Source of the DNA: an uncultured Alistipes sp.
GTDB lineage: Bacteria; Bacteroidota; Bacteroidia; Bacteroidales; Rikenellaceae
Direction of reading: 5' to 3'
NCBI GenBank assembly: GCA_944320685.1
Contig: CALUIK010000003.1
Span: 177,259-241,258 of the forward strand
DNA: 64,000 nucleotides
A program made the position numbers and the translations under genes. Of the stretch, positions 52,201-61,349 are shown in pieces (position 1 is the stretch's first letter; every line of letters begins with the position of its first letter). A model generated the notes under the pieces. That model did not search any database. It was given only the letters and a program-made list of their open reading frames with translations, and had not been told where the DNA came from.

Positions 52201-52746
52201 TTATCGCACGCGGCGGATAATCTCGCCGCCGTGGCGTATGGCCTCCTCATTTTGCGGCAGCAGGGACCATGCGCGCTCCGGAAGCGATTTTTTCAGGCCC
52301 GTCATCACGTTGTCCATATCCACTATGGGCCGAACCTTGAGATACCCGCCCAGAATCATGGTGTTGAACATCTTGGCACGGCCCGTACGGGCGCACTCGG
52401 CAGCCGCGTCGATGGCCCACACTTCGATGTCGGTGCGGGTCGGTGCATGCGTGATGCCGTTTGTATCGTATATCAGTATGCCGCCCGGCCTGATCTTGCT
52501 CTCGAACTTGTCCAGCGATTGCTGGTTGAGTATGATGGCCGAATCGTAGTCGTTGGCTATGGGCGACGATATGCGCCGGTCCGACAGTATTACGGTAACA
52601 TTCGCCGTGCCGCCCCGCATCTCCGGACCGTATGACGGCATCCACGTAACCTCGTAATCCTGCATAACACCCGAATAGGCAAGGATCTTGCCCATCGACA
52701 ACACGCCCTGTCCGCCGAACCCGGCTATAATCAACGTCTCTTTCAT
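52201..52746 (-). CDS. 2-oxoacid:ferredoxin oxidoreductase gamma subunit
   Basis: The gamma subunit of a VOR/KGOR-type enzyme that oxidatively decarboxylates 2-oxoacids to acyl-CoA with ferredoxin. The 181-residue protein has the family start ETLIIAGFGGQGVLSMGKIL, TWMPSYGPEMRGGTANVTVI and AIILNQQSLDKFESKIRPGG. The inner ATG is chosen since the preceding eight codons are outside the conserved domain and leave only 8 bp after the beta gene. It is the last gene of a ferredoxin-alpha-beta-gamma operon. Confidence 0.92.
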   Translation of the reverse strand: MKETLIIAGFGGQGVLSMGKILAYSGVMQDYEVTWMPSYGPEMRGGTANVTVILSDRRISSPIANDYDSAIILNQQSLDKFESKIRPGGILIYDTNGITHAPTRTDIEVWAIDAAAECARTGRAKMFNTMILGGYLKVRPIVDMDNVMTGLKKSLPERAWSLLPQNEEAIRHGGEIIRRVR

Positions 52747-52778
52747 ATTATCGTTTGCTCTTGCTTGCACTTCTCAAT

Positions 52779-53549
52779 TCATCGCGGAAGTTCCGAAACC
52801 TTTATATCGCCCAGAGGATAGTAGGGCAGCATGTTCTCCTCCAGCCACTTGTTTGCCTCCACGGGCGACATCTTCCACCCGCTGCTGCACGTCGACACCA
52901 CCTCCACCATCGAGTATCCGTTGCCTGCGAGCGAGTTCTCGAAAGCCTTGCGTATGGCCTTCTTGCACTTTCGCACGTTTGCGGGCGTATGCACGCTCTG
53001 GCGGGTGATGTATGTGGCCCCATCGAGATGTACAAGCATCTCCGCGATCTTGTACGGGAAGCCGTTGAGACCGGCGTCGCGGCCATATGGGGTTGTCGCC
53101 GTCTTCATGCCCAAAAGTGTGGTGGGGGACATCTGGCCGCCTGTCATGCCGTATATGGCGTTGTTTATGAATATGGTGGCTATGTTCTCGCCGCGGGCGG
53201 CGGCATGTATCGTCTCACCCGTACCTATGGCCGCCAGATCGCCGTCACCCTGATAGGTGAAGACCAGACGGTCGGGGTTGAGGCGTTTTATCGCCGTAGC
53301 CACGGCGCATGCGCGGCCATGGGCCGCCTCGACCCAGTCCACGTCTACGTATTTGTATGCGAAGACCGAACATCCGACGGGCGAGACGGCTATAGTCGAT
53401 TTCTCGAGTCCCATCTCGTCGATCACCTCCGCCACCAGTTTATGCACCGTACCGTGGCTGCAGCCCGGGCAGTAGTGCATAACATCGTCGGTGATGAGGC
53501 GCGGTTTGTCGTATACCAGATTTTCGCGTTTTATTTCAACCTCTGACAT
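52779..53549 (-). CDS. 2-oxoacid:ferredoxin oxidoreductase beta (TPP-binding) subunit
   Basis: The 256-residue beta subunit binds thiamine diphosphate and the proximal cluster. HYCPGCSHGTVHKLVAEVID carries the CxxC pair, followed by VDWVEAAHGRACAVATAIKR and the TPP motif YQGDGDLAAIGTGETIHAAA with INNAIYGMTGGQMSPTT (GDG...NN). VVEVVSTCSSGWKMSPVEAN is near the end. It starts 6 bp after the alpha stop. The subunit set and order match VorDBAC/KorDABC of anaerobes; branched-chain versus 2-oxoglutarate specificity is not decided. Confidence 0.94.
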   Translation of the reverse strand: MSEVEIKRENLVYDKPRLITDDVMHYCPGCSHGTVHKLVAEVIDEMGLEKSTIAVSPVGCSVFAYKYVDVDWVEAAHGRACAVATAIKRLNPDRLVFTYQGDGDLAAIGTGETIHAAARGENIATIFINNAIYGMTGGQMSPTTLLGMKTATTPYGRDAGLNGFPYKIAEMLVHLDGATYITRQSVHTPANVRKCKKAIRKAFENSLAGNGYSMVEVVSTCSSGWKMSPVEANKWLEENMLPYYPLGDIKVSELPR

Positions 53550-53555
53550 GATCCG

Positions 53556-54647
53556 TTATTTTAATAGTTTCTCTTTCAACGCCTCGAGCGCTTCGTCGGG
53601 TGTAAACATCATACCTCCCTGACGGCCGTAATGTTCGACGGGGGCCTTGCCCGCAACGGCGAGCCTTACATCCTCGACCATTTGCCCTGCGTTGAGTTCC
53701 ACCGAAAGAAATCCCTTCACGCCGCGCCCTGCAAGCGCCGCTACGGCCTGTGCGGGGAAAGGATAGAGGGTTATGGGGCGCAGAAGCCCGACCTTGATGC
53801 CTTGCTTGCGCGCCGCCTCGACCGTCGCCGAACAGATACGTGCCGATGAGCCGAATGCCACGATCACGTATTCGGCGTCGTCGCACTCGATCTCCTCCCA
53901 ACGTGCCTCCGCAGCCTCTATGGTCGCGTATTTGGTCTGCAGGCGCTGGTTGATCTTCTCCATTTTCTCGGACTGCAGCTCCAGCGAGGTGCATATGTTG
54001 CGTTCGCGGCGATTGCCCTTGCCGCATGCCGCCCATGGTCCGCACTCGGCCTCTATCTCGGCGTCGGTACGGCGCGGTTTTTGCGGAGAGAGCACCACCT
54101 TCTCCATCATCTGGCCTATGGCACCGTCGGCGAGGATCATCGCGGGGTTGCGGTATTTGAAGGCCAGTTCGAACCCGAGTTCCACGAAATCGTGCATCTC
54201 CTGCACCGATGCCGGTGCCAGCACTATGAGGTGGAAATCGCCGTGAGCGCCGCCCTTGCAGGCTTGGAAGTAGTCACCCTGCGAGGGCTGTATCGTGCCC
54301 AGCCCCGGGCCGCCGCGCTGGCAGTTCACTATCAGGCACGGCAACTCGCATGCCGCCAGATAACTCATGCCCTCGCTCATGAGGCTGATGCCAGGGCTTG
54401 ACGACGAAGTCATCACCCGCTTTCCGGTTGCGGCGCCGCCGTAGACCATATTTATTGACGCCAGTTCCGACTCGGCCTGCAGCACCACCATGCCGGTGGT
54501 CTCCCACGGCTTTAGTTCCATGAGCGTCTCCATCACCTCCGACTGCGGCGTGATGGGGTATCCGAAATAACCGTCGCAGCCGCAACGGACGGCAGCATGG
54601 GCTATGACCTCATTGCCTTTCATCAATTTAATCTCCTTGTCTGCCAT
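53556..54647 (-). CDS. vorB: 2-oxoacid:ferredoxin oxidoreductase alpha subunit (VorB-like)
   Basis: The 363-residue alpha subunit carries the pyrimidine-binding and transketolase C-like domains. KLMKGNEVIAHAAVRCGCDG and YFGYPITPQSEVMETL are the typical start. EAELAS-type LQAESELASINMVYGGAATG, MTSSSSPGISLMSEGMSYLA and QRGGPGLGTIQPSQGDYFQA follow, and YVIVAFGSSARICSATVEAA opens the C-terminal domain. The 2-oxobutanoate/3-methyl-2-oxobutanoate (VorB) label fits family resemblance best. It starts 3 bp after the ferredoxin stop. In gut Bacteroidota this enzyme produces or uses branched-chain or succinyl-CoA under anaerobiosis (family knowledge). Confidence 0.93.
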   Translation of the reverse strand: MADKEIKLMKGNEVIAHAAVRCGCDGYFGYPITPQSEVMETLMELKPWETTGMVVLQAESELASINMVYGGAATGKRVMTSSSSPGISLMSEGMSYLAACELPCLIVNCQRGGPGLGTIQPSQGDYFQACKGGAHGDFHLIVLAPASVQEMHDFVELGFELAFKYRNPAMILADGAIGQMMEKVVLSPQKPRRTDAEIEAECGPWAACGKGNRRERNICTSLELQSEKMEKINQRLQTKYATIEAAEARWEEIECDDAEYVIVAFGSSARICSATVEAARKQGIKVGLLRPITLYPFPAQAVAALAGRGVKGFLSVELNAGQMVEDVRLAVAGKAPVEHYGRQGGMMFTPDEALEALKEKLLK

Positions 54648-54650
54648 ATT

Positions 54651-54878
54651 TTATTCGAATTTTTGCCTATATACCACAATACAACTGTCGGGACATATAA
54701 TTCCGCATGACGCGCAGCCCGTACATGAATCCGGCTGCGCCATCATTACATAACGATAGCCCTTGCCGTTGACATTGTCCGAAAATGCCAGCACGCCGCA
54801 CGGACACGAGGCTATGCACACGCCGCACCCTTTGCAGCGCTCGGTGTCAATCTCAAGGGTTCCCTTAATCTTAGCCAT
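54651..54878 (-). CDS. 2x[4Fe-4S] ferredoxin subunit of 2-oxoacid oxidoreductase (delta)
   Basis: A 75-residue ferredoxin with two cluster motifs, CKGCGVCIASCPCG and CTGCASCGIICPDSC, each giving CxxCxxCxxxC. It is the delta subunit that passes electrons out of the complex. The start MAKIKGTLEIDTERCKGCG matches the family; upstream in-frame codons precede the -7 box region and are not used. It is the first gene of the operon, 3 bp before the alpha subunit gene. Confidence 0.93.
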   Translation of the reverse strand: MAKIKGTLEIDTERCKGCGVCIASCPCGVLAFSDNVNGKGYRYVMMAQPDSCTGCASCGIICPDSCIVVYRQKFE

Positions 54879-54901
54879 ATCAATCCGATTAAAAACTCCA
54901 A

Positions 54902-54909
54902 CAAAGATA
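54902..54909 (-). promoter_or_regulatory. -7 box of the 2-oxoacid oxidoreductase operon
   Basis: TATCTTTG on the minus strand, 23 bp before the ferredoxin ATG. No clear -33. Confidence 0.55.
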
Positions 54910-55134
54910 CTACTTTTATTTGTAATGTTATCCGCATCAGTGGCATTTAATTCCTTCATGGATCTGCCGCGCATAATAAAAGTCTAATGCAGAATGATAA
55001 CGGCCGATGTGTCGGGGCATAGGTGTCTTTATTGTCAGGCAAGTCTTTCTTTGCCGTGCGATTTCTTCGTCCGGAAACCGTATATTGAGAAAAATTCATT
55101 AAGTTTGTTACCGAATACTATTTATTTGCAAGCC

Positions 55135-55881
55135 ATGAAAAACATACACCTGATCTTCCCTCTTGCCGCTGCCGTTATGATGTCGCTTGCGTCGTGTGAC
55201 CGTTCGCCCGCCCCGACATTCACATTCGAGAGCTACCAGCAGGAATTCGACACAAAACAGCCTTTCAAGGTCGACATGTCGTACATACGCATAACCAATG
55301 CTGACAAAAGCAAGGTCTTGAAAGCCATCGAGGAATCAAACCGCAAAGCATTCTTCGCCATCGAAGGCACGATGCCGCGTACGATGGAAAAGACGTTTGA
55401 CATGGCGGCTGCGCAGTTCCGCGACGTGAACAACTGCGACGAGCAGCAGTTCTCGCACGGACAGTACGAACTGCTCGTCAAGTCCGACATCGAGGTCTTC
55501 GACTGTACGCTTTCGTATATCATTACGGGATACCAGTTTACGGGCGGCGCACACGGTATCGGCTGGGTCAAGGGACTCAACTACTCGCTTGAGTCGGGAC
55601 AGCTGCTCACGCTCGACGACTTTTTCACGCCCGAACAGAAGGCGAAACTCCCCGCCGCGCTCACGCGTCTGTTGTGCTGGCAGCTCGGCATGGCTGATAC
55701 AGACATCGCAAAACTCTCCGAGATGGGGTACTATCCCGAAAACATAAAGCCTACCGACAATTTCTTTGTGACGTCGACGGGCATCACGTTCCTGTATACG
55801 CCATATGAGATCGGATGCTATGCCGTCGGAATGCCTCGTATCGAACTCCCGTATTCGAGCATCGATTCCCTGCTGGAGTAA
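55135..55881 (+). CDS. DUF4163/DUF3298 lipoprotein
   Basis: A 248-residue predicted lipoprotein. The signal MKNIHLIFPLAAAVMMSLASC ends in a lipobox with Cys21. The first half (about residues 30-135) matches DUF4163, and the second (about 140-245) matches DUF3298: YIITGYQFTGGAHGIGWVKG, LNYSLESGQLLTLDDFFTPE, FFVTSTGITFLYTPYEIGCY and the end IELPYSSIDSLL. The family is related to the RsiV-type extracytoplasmic domain that binds lysozyme in Bacillus, but no sigma factor or anti-sigma helix is present here. It lies alone between divergent and convergent genes. Function unknown. The inner ATG is chosen because it begins the signal peptide. Confidence 0.87.
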   Translation: MKNIHLIFPLAAAVMMSLASCDRSPAPTFTFESYQQEFDTKQPFKVDMSYIRITNADKSKVLKAIEESNRKAFFAIEGTMPRTMEKTFDMAAAQFRDVNNCDEQQFSHGQYELLVKSDIEVFDCTLSYIITGYQFTGGAHGIGWVKGLNYSLESGQLLTLDDFFTPEQKAKLPAALTRLLCWQLGMADTDIAKLSEMGYYPENIKPTDNFFVTSTGITFLYTPYEIGCYAVGMPRIELPYSSIDSLLE

Positions 55882-55922
55882 TGTTCGCGGCGCGGTCGGC
55901 TAAGTGCCCCCCCCCAAACGAG

Positions 55923-55950
55923 TCGGGAGACCCATTTTCGAGTCTCCCGA
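55923..55950. terminator. bidirectional terminator between the DUF3298 and DUF1015 genes
   Basis: TCGGGAGAC and GTCTCCCGA form a perfect 9-bp stem with a 10-nt loop. A run of nine C residues lies just before it at 55907-55915. Confidence 0.7.
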
Positions 55951-55993
55951 TTCCGTTTTGTCGTGGTGCGCGGGATGCGGGGCGCAGGTCCCG

Positions 55994-57241
55994 TTATTTT
56001 TCGTCGAAGGAGTGTATAACCACTCCCGAGCGCAGCTTGGGCTCGAACCACGTAGTCTTCGGCGGCATTATGTTGCCCGTGTCGGCTATGTCTATGAGTT
56101 GTTTCATGGAAACTGGGTAGAGCGCGAATGCCACCTTCATTTCGCCGCTGTCGACACGGTTTTTCAACTCGCCGAGGCCGCGTATGCCTCCCACGAAGTC
56201 TATACGCTTCGATGTGCGCAGGTCCTTTATGCCGAGGATGCGGTCGAGCACAAGGTTCGACAGCACCGTGACGTCGAGCACCCCTATCGGGTCGTCGTCG
56301 TCATATGTGCCCTCCTTGGCCGTGAGGCTGTACCATTCGCCGTCGAGATACATCGAGAAGTTGTGCAGTGCATCGGGCTTGTATATCTCTGCGCCCTTCT
56401 TTTCTATCTCGAACGACACTCCGAGACGTGCGAGGAACTCGTCCTTTGTGAGGCCGTTAAGGTCACGCACTACGCGGTTGTAGTCTATGATGCGCAACTG
56501 CGAGGCGGGGAACGTCACGGCAAGGAAGTAGCAGTACTCCTCGTCTCCGCGGTGTGACGGGTTGTTCCTCATGCACTCCTGCCCGACGCGGGCCGCGGCG
56601 GCAGTGCGGTGGTGCCCGTCGGCGACGTAGAGCGCCGGTATTGCCTCGAACAATTCCGTTATGCGGCGGTTCTTCTCCTTGTCGCGTATCACCCAGAACC
56701 GGTGGCGGAAACCGTCGTCCGACGTGAAGTCGTACTCGGGGGCCGATGCCGCCACAACCTCGCCGACGATGGCGTCTATGCGCTCGTCGTCGGGGTAGGT
56801 GAAGAAGACGGGTTCGAGGTTGGCCTTCTGGTTGCTGACATGTATCATGCGGTCCTCCTCCTTGTCGGGGCGTGTAAGCTCGTGCTTCTTGATCGCCCCC
56901 GAGAGGTAATCCTCGAAATGGCAGCACATCGCGATACCGTATTGCGTACGCCCCTCCATCGTCTGGGCGTATATGTAGTAATGCTCCTCGTCGTCTTGGC
57001 GGAGCCAGTCGCGCTCCTTCCACAGACGGAAGTTCTCCACCGCCTTGTCATATACCTCGGGAGAGTGTTCGTCGACCGAGCCTTCGAAGTCTATCTCGGC
57101 CTTGATTATGTGCAGCAGCGAACGCTCGGTGGCCTCCTCGCGTGCCTCGGCCGAATTGAGAACGTCATAGGGGCGCGACGCCACCTCGGCCGCGTACTCT
57201 GCGGGCGGACGTATTCCGCGGAAAGGTTTTACCTTGACCAT
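55994..57241 (-). CDS. DUF1015 family protein in the serine operon
   Basis: A 415-residue protein of the DUF1015 family: VKVKPFRGIRPPAEYAAEVA at the start with the ASRPYDVL motif, YYIYAQTMEGRTQYGIAMC, HELTRPDKEEDRMIHVSNQK, and YVADGHHRTAAAARVGQECM. The conserved GHHR/ADGHHR block suggests a nucleotide or phosphate site. The family is regularly linked to serA and serC (family knowledge), and recent work on relatives points to free-serine kinase-like activity, which I cannot confirm here. It starts 8 bp after the serA stop. No signal peptide; cytoplasmic. Confidence 0.9.
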   Translation of the reverse strand: MVKVKPFRGIRPPAEYAAEVASRPYDVLNSAEAREEATERSLLHIIKAEIDFEGSVDEHSPEVYDKAVENFRLWKERDWLRQDDEEHYYIYAQTMEGRTQYGIAMCCHFEDYLSGAIKKHELTRPDKEEDRMIHVSNQKANLEPVFFTYPDDERIDAIVGEVVAASAPEYDFTSDDGFRHRFWVIRDKEKNRRITELFEAIPALYVADGHHRTAAAARVGQECMRNNPSHRGDEEYCYFLAVTFPASQLRIIDYNRVVRDLNGLTKDEFLARLGVSFEIEKKGAEIYKPDALHNFSMYLDGEWYSLTAKEGTYDDDDPIGVLDVTVLSNLVLDRILGIKDLRTSKRIDFVGGIRGLGELKNRVDSGEMKVAFALYPVSMKQLIDIADTGNIMPPKTTWFEPKLRSGVVIHSFDEK

Positions 57242-57249
57242 ACGCTTCG

Positions 57250-58173
57250 CTATTTGTTTACTTGGAAACGGGTGTTGCCGTTTTCGATATAGTCCACTAT
57301 CTGTCGCGCGGCGGCAAGGCCCGCATTTATGTTTGCCTCGGCCGTCTCGGCGCCCATCTTCTTGGGTGTGGCGAAGAAACGCTTGCCGAATAAGGCGGCG
57401 AGTTCATCCTTCGTGTCGGGAGCAATGTCGGTGATGTATTTCAGGTCGGGACGCTCGGTGAGGGCGGCCTTCAACCCCTCCTCGTCGATCACCTCCTTGC
57501 GGGCGGTATTGACCAGCGTGGCCCCTTTGGGCATCGACATGAGGAGCTTGTATCCTATCGAGCGCCTTGTCTGCTCCGTTGCGGGGATGTGCAGCGAGAG
57601 GTAGTCCGACGTGGCGTAGAGTTCCTCGACGCTGTCCGCCTTGTGCACGCCGTCGGCCTCGAATATGGCATTGTCGGTAATGAAGGGGTCGAAAGCGGTC
57701 ACCTCCATGCCCAAAGCCTTTGCCTTGCGGCCGACAAGACGGCCTACGTTGCCGTAGGCGTGTATCCCGATGCGTTTGCCCTGAAGTTCGCTGCCGGTGC
57801 CTGCGGTGAACTGGTTGCGCGCCATGTATACCATCATGCCCAAAGCCAATTCGGCCACGGCATTCGAGTTCTGGCCAGGGGTGTTCATGACCACCACGCC
57901 CTTTGCCTTGGCGGCTGGCAGGTCAACGTTGTCGTAACCGGCGCCGGCGCGGACGACGATGCGCAGCTTGGGCGCTGCGGCCAGCACCTCGGCCGTGACC
58001 TTGTCGCTGCGGATGATGAGGCCCTCGACATCGGCCACGGCTTCCAGAAGCCGTGCCTTGTCGGTATACTTCTCGAGCAGGACGGTTTCGTATCCCGCCT
58101 CGGCGAATATCGCCTTGATGCCCTCCACGGCCTCGCGTGCAAAGGGTTTTTCGGTTGCTATCAATACTTTCAT
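57250..58173 (-). CDS. serA: D-3-phosphoglycerate dehydrogenase (short form)
   Basis: SerA oxidises 3-phosphoglycerate to 3-phosphohydroxypyruvate, the first step of serine synthesis. The 307-residue protein is the short form with no C-terminal ACT domain, so classic serine feedback through ACT is absent. It has the substrate domain start KVLIATEKPFAREAVEGIKA, RAGAGYDNVDLPAAKAKGVV, the Rossmann motif GIHAYGNVGRLVGRKAKALG, LSLHIPATEQTRRSIG, and the Arg of VNTARKEVIDEEGL; a terminal catalytic-His region is less clear. It lies 76 bp after serC in the same operon. Assignment is strong from the serC-serA pairing. Confidence 0.94.
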   Translation of the reverse strand: MKVLIATEKPFAREAVEGIKAIFAEAGYETVLLEKYTDKARLLEAVADVEGLIIRSDKVTAEVLAAAPKLRIVVRAGAGYDNVDLPAAKAKGVVVMNTPGQNSNAVAELALGMMVYMARNQFTAGTGSELQGKRIGIHAYGNVGRLVGRKAKALGMEVTAFDPFITDNAIFEADGVHKADSVEELYATSDYLSLHIPATEQTRRSIGYKLLMSMPKGATLVNTARKEVIDEEGLKAALTERPDLKYITDIAPDTKDELAALFGKRFFATPKKMGAETAEANINAGLAAARQIVDYIENGNTRFQVNK

Positions 58174-58249
58174 GGTATTATCGTTTTAATGGTCGGTATT
58201 GCATGTGCCCATGCGCGCGGAATACCCGCGCTCATGACGCCGTGTCATG

Positions 58250-59320
58250 TTACTTGTGCATGTTCTCGAACTCCTGCATGCACGCCACCAGAGCCTCGAC
58301 CGACTCCTTGGGGCAGGCGTTGTAGCACGATGCGCGGAATCCGCCCACGAGACGGTGGCCCTTGATGCCTACCATGCCCTTCGACTTGGCGAACTCGAGG
58401 AACTCGGGCGCCAAAGCCTCGTTGCCGTCGCTCATGACGAAGCATATGTTCATCAGCGAACGGTCCTCCTTCTCGACGGTACCGCGGAAAAGGCTGTTGC
58501 GGTCGATCTCGGCGTAGAGCAGGGCGGCCTTCTCCTGATTGCGGCGGTACATCTCCTCCATGCCGCCGATGGACTTCATCCATTTGAGCGTCTCGCGCAG
58601 CACGTAGATGGGGAATACGGGAGGCGTATTGAACATCGAGTTGTTCTCGACGTGTGTCTTGACGTTTACCATTGTGGGCAGCGGCCGCACCACGCGCTCG
58701 AGCATGTCGTTGCGGATTATGACGAAAGTGACGCCAGCGGGTGCGAGGTTCTTCTGCGCGCCGCCGTATATCATGGCGTACTTCGATACGTCGACGGGGT
58801 GGCTCAGGATGTCGGAACTCATGTCGGCGATAAGGGGCACGGGAGAATCGATGTCGGTCTTGTATTCGGTTCCGTAGATGGTGTTGTTACTGCATATGTA
58901 TAGGTAGTCGAGATCCGACGGTATGTCGAAACCTTTGGGGATATAGGTGAAGTTGCGGTCCTCCGACGACGCTACCACTTCGACTTCGCCGTAGAACTTG
59001 GCCTCCTTTATGGCCTTCTTGCTCCATACGCCGGTGTTGACATATCCTGCCTTGGTCTTTAGGAAGTTGGCCGGAATATGGAAGAATTGCGTGCTGGCGC
59101 CGCCGCCTACGAAATATATGCTGTATCCGTCGGGGATGTTGAGCAGCTCCCTGAACAGGCTCTTGGCCTCCTCCAGCACGCCCTCGAACTCCTTTGTACG
59201 GTGCGATATCGAGAGCAGCGACAGTCCCGTGCCGTCGAAATCGATTATGGCTTTGGCCGCAGCTTCGAGTGCAGCATCGGGAAGGATGGATGGTCCCGCA
59301 TTGAAATTGTACTTCTTCAT
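58250..59320 (-). CDS. serC: phosphoserine aminotransferase
   Basis: SerC transaminates 3-phosphohydroxypyruvate to phosphoserine using PLP and glutamate. The 356-residue protein starts [20 protein letters not shown] and has [58 protein letters not shown], and the PLP-lysine motif [40 protein letters not shown] is near the end. It is the first gene of serC-serA-DUF1015. A near-consensus TTACTTTG in a TTACTTTG/CAAAGTAA palindrome lies just upstream and may be its promoter. Confidence 0.96.
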   Translation of the reverse strand: MKKYNFNAGPSILPDAALEAAAKAIIDFDGTGLSLLSISHRTKEFEGVLEEAKSLFRELLNIPDGYSIYFVGGGASTQFFHIPANFLKTKAGYVNTGVWSKKAIKEAKFYGEVEVVASSEDRNFTYIPKGFDIPSDLDYLYICSNNTIYGTEYKTDIDSPVPLIADMSSDILSHPVDVSKYAMIYGGAQKNLAPAGVTFVIIRNDMLERVVRPLPTMVNVKTHVENNSMFNTPPVFPIYVLRETLKWMKSIGGMEEMYRRNQEKAALLYAEIDRNSLFRGTVEKEDRSLMNICFVMSDGNEALAPEFLEFAKSKGMVGIKGHRLVGGFRASCYNACPKESVEALVACMQEFENMHK

Positions 59321-59889
59321 ATTGTCGATGGTTTTATATGGTTATTACTTTGCTTCGCCTTACAAAGTAACTTGAAAAATATGATTAATCAAAATAATAA
59401 CACATATTTTTTTGCTCGATTTATAGTCTTTTTTAACAAAAATCATGTAAAATATTTAGTTATTAATATTTTTTAATAACAAAATGACGTCCTATTGCCG
59501 CAAACACATGACAAACCGAAACAATTTTCACCGGTTACATATTTTAACATATTCGCCGATTATATGCATAAGATCGACTTCTGAAGCGGTTTCAGGACCG
59601 TATGGCCGCATGGGGAATGGCCTCTGGCTATAAATTGTTATCCATCGCGAGGTTACGGAGCGTAGGGCGGCGCCGTGGGTGAGGCCTGATTGCCGATCAC
59701 TGCAGCCTTTGCCGTTCGCAAGTGGCGGCGGCTCCGTTTCCCAAGGACGGATCCGAACTTTTGTCTTTTCGAAATTTGTTTTAACGGGCGTCGATGATTA
59801 TCTTTGTCGGGATTTTTCCGAGATCTGCCGCACGCATGGTGGCATGCTCGAATTTTCCTTTACGAATCAACAGTTTAAATCCTTCATAT
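59321..59889. other. 569-bp divergent intergenic region between serC and yicC
   Basis: The first 220 bp are strongly AT-rich with many A/T runs. Near the serC end an inverted repeat TTACTTTG (59345-59352) / CAAAGTAA (59363-59370) overlaps a -7-like sequence for serC. The remaining 180 bp before the yicC promoter are GC-rich without a credible ORF or a recognisable structured RNA. I see no gene in it. Confidence 0.5.
59775..59806 (+). promoter_or_regulatory. promoter of the yicC-gmk-nadD cluster
   Basis: TTTG (59775-59778), 20 bp, TATCTTTG (59799-59806). Transcription would start near 59812, leaving a leader of about 78 nt. Confidence 0.8.
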
Positions 59890-60762
59890 ATGGTAAAATC
59901 CATGACGGGATTCGGCAAGAGCGAGGTGTCGCTGCCGACGAAAAAGATAACGGCCGAGGTCCGGTCGCTCAACTCCAAACAGTTCGACCTGAATGTCAAG
60001 CTGCCGATGCTATACCGCTCGCTGGAGTATGCCGTGCGCTCGGCTGCGAGTGCCGCCTTGCGCCGCGGTAAGATCGATCTGACGGTTACGGTTGAGAGCA
60101 CTGTGCCTCACACATCGGCTGTCATTAACCGCGAAATCTTCCGTGAATATGTGCGGCAGATTGTCGATGCCTTGAACTTTTCGGGCATAGCGGCCGACTA
60201 CGACGCTGTCGTTCCCGCGGTACTTCGTCTGCCCGACGTGGTGTCGGCCGAAGCGGAGACTCTTTCGCAAGAAGAGAGCGACGCCGTGATGCGTGCCGTG
60301 GGGGAGGCCATCGAGCACCTCGATGCCTTCCGTCAGCAGGAGGGGGCGACGCTTATCGCCGACCTGCTGCGCCGCGTCGACAAGATCGAGGAATACAAAC
60401 GCGAAGCCGAGCCTTACGAGGCGGCGCGCGCCGATACTATCCGCACCCGCATACGCGAGAATCTCGCGCAGTTGCAGGTCGATGTCGACACCAACCGTCT
60501 GGAGCAGGAGATGATATTCTATATCGAGAAACTCGACATCACCGAGGAGAAGGTGCGACTTGCGAACCATTGCCGCTATTTCCGCGAAGTGGCCGACACC
60601 GAGGCCGAGGCGGGCCGCAAGCTGGGCTTCATCGCGCAGGAGATGGGACGCGAAATCAACACTCTCGGCTCGAAGGCCAACCAGTCGGAGATGCAGATAC
60701 TCGTCGTCAAGATGAAGGACGAACTGGAGAAGATCAAGGAACAGGTATTGAACATACTCTAA
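59890..60762 (+). CDS. yicC: YicC-family endoribonuclease
   Basis: A 290-residue protein with the family start MVKSMTGFGKSEV, VRSLNSKQFDLNVKLPMLYR, GKIDLTVTVES and the conserved end GFIAQEMGREINTLGSKANQ with QILVVKMKDELEKIKEQVLN. YicC relatives are RNases acting on sRNA or mRNA with hexameric assembly (family knowledge). It is first in a five-gene co-directional run and is followed by gmk after 3 bp, a conserved pairing in bacteria. The inner start is used, since 32 upstream in-frame codons overlap the promoter. Confidence 0.92.
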   Translation: MVKSMTGFGKSEVSLPTKKITAEVRSLNSKQFDLNVKLPMLYRSLEYAVRSAASAALRRGKIDLTVTVESTVPHTSAVINREIFREYVRQIVDALNFSGIAADYDAVVPAVLRLPDVVSAEAETLSQEESDAVMRAVGEAIEHLDAFRQQEGATLIADLLRRVDKIEEYKREAEPYEAARADTIRTRIRENLAQLQVDVDTNRLEQEMIFYIEKLDITEEKVRLANHCRYFREVADTEAEAGRKLGFIAQEMGREINTLGSKANQSEMQILVVKMKDELEKIKEQVLNIL

Positions 60763-60765
60763 ACG

Positions 60766-61344
60766 ATGGCAAACGAAGGCAAGCTCATAATATTCTCGGC
60801 GCCGAGCGGTTCGGGCAAGACCACGATAGTGAAGCGCCTGCTGGCGGTATTCCCGCGGTTCGAGTTTTCGATCTCGGCCACATCGCGCAAGCCTCGCGGC
60901 ACGGAACGCGACGGTATCGATTATTTTTTCCTTACGCAGGAGGAGTTCGCACGGCACGTTGAGGCAGGCGATTTCGTCGAGTGGGAGGAGGTGTATGGCG
61001 GTGCCTGCTACGGTACGTTGCGCAGCGAGATGGAGCGTATCTGGGCCAAGGGCAACGTCATCGTGTTCGATGTCGACGTGATGGGAGGCATAAACCTGAA
61101 ACGTATTTTCGGCGAAAACGCCTGCTCTATATTCATAATGCCGCCTTCGGTCGAGGAGCTGCGCCGCCGTCTCGAGGGCCGCGGCACCGACTCTGCGGAG
61201 ACCATCGACAAACGTGTGGCGAAAGCGGAGTTCGAGTTGTCGAAGGCTGGCGAATTCGACCATATAGTCGTGAACGACGACCTCGATACGGCTGTCGCCG
61301 AAACCGAACGTATCATAGGCGGATTCCTCGCCTCACAGCGTTGA
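60766..61344 (+). CDS. gmk: guanylate kinase
   Basis: Gmk phosphorylates GMP to GDP. The 192-residue protein has the P-loop IIFSAPSGSGKTTIVKRLL (about residues 6-24), the GMP-binding FEFSISATSRKPRGTERDGI with DYFFLTQEEFARHVEAGDFV and WEEVYGGACYGT, and VIVFDVDVMGGINLKRIF followed by the lid Arg region LRRRLEGRGTDSAETIDKR. All motifs are normal. The start is 3 bp after yicC and the stop is 5 bp before nadD, so the three are one operon. Confidence 0.97.
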   Translation: MANEGKLIIFSAPSGSGKTTIVKRLLAVFPRFEFSISATSRKPRGTERDGIDYFFLTQEEFARHVEAGDFVEWEEVYGGACYGTLRSEMERIWAKGNVIVFDVDVMGGINLKRIFGENACSIFIMPPSVEELRRRLEGRGTDSAETIDKRVAKAEFELSKAGEFDHIVVNDDLDTAVAETERIIGGFLASQR

Positions 61345-61349
61345 GACCG

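Noticed and set aside
55907..55915. Run of nine C residues as a phase-variation tract
   Set aside because: It lies after the DUF3298 stop codon and before a terminator, not in a promoter or coding frame.
59580..59770. Structured non-coding RNA before yicC
   Set aside because: I could not draw a convincing fold, a promoter or a terminator for it.
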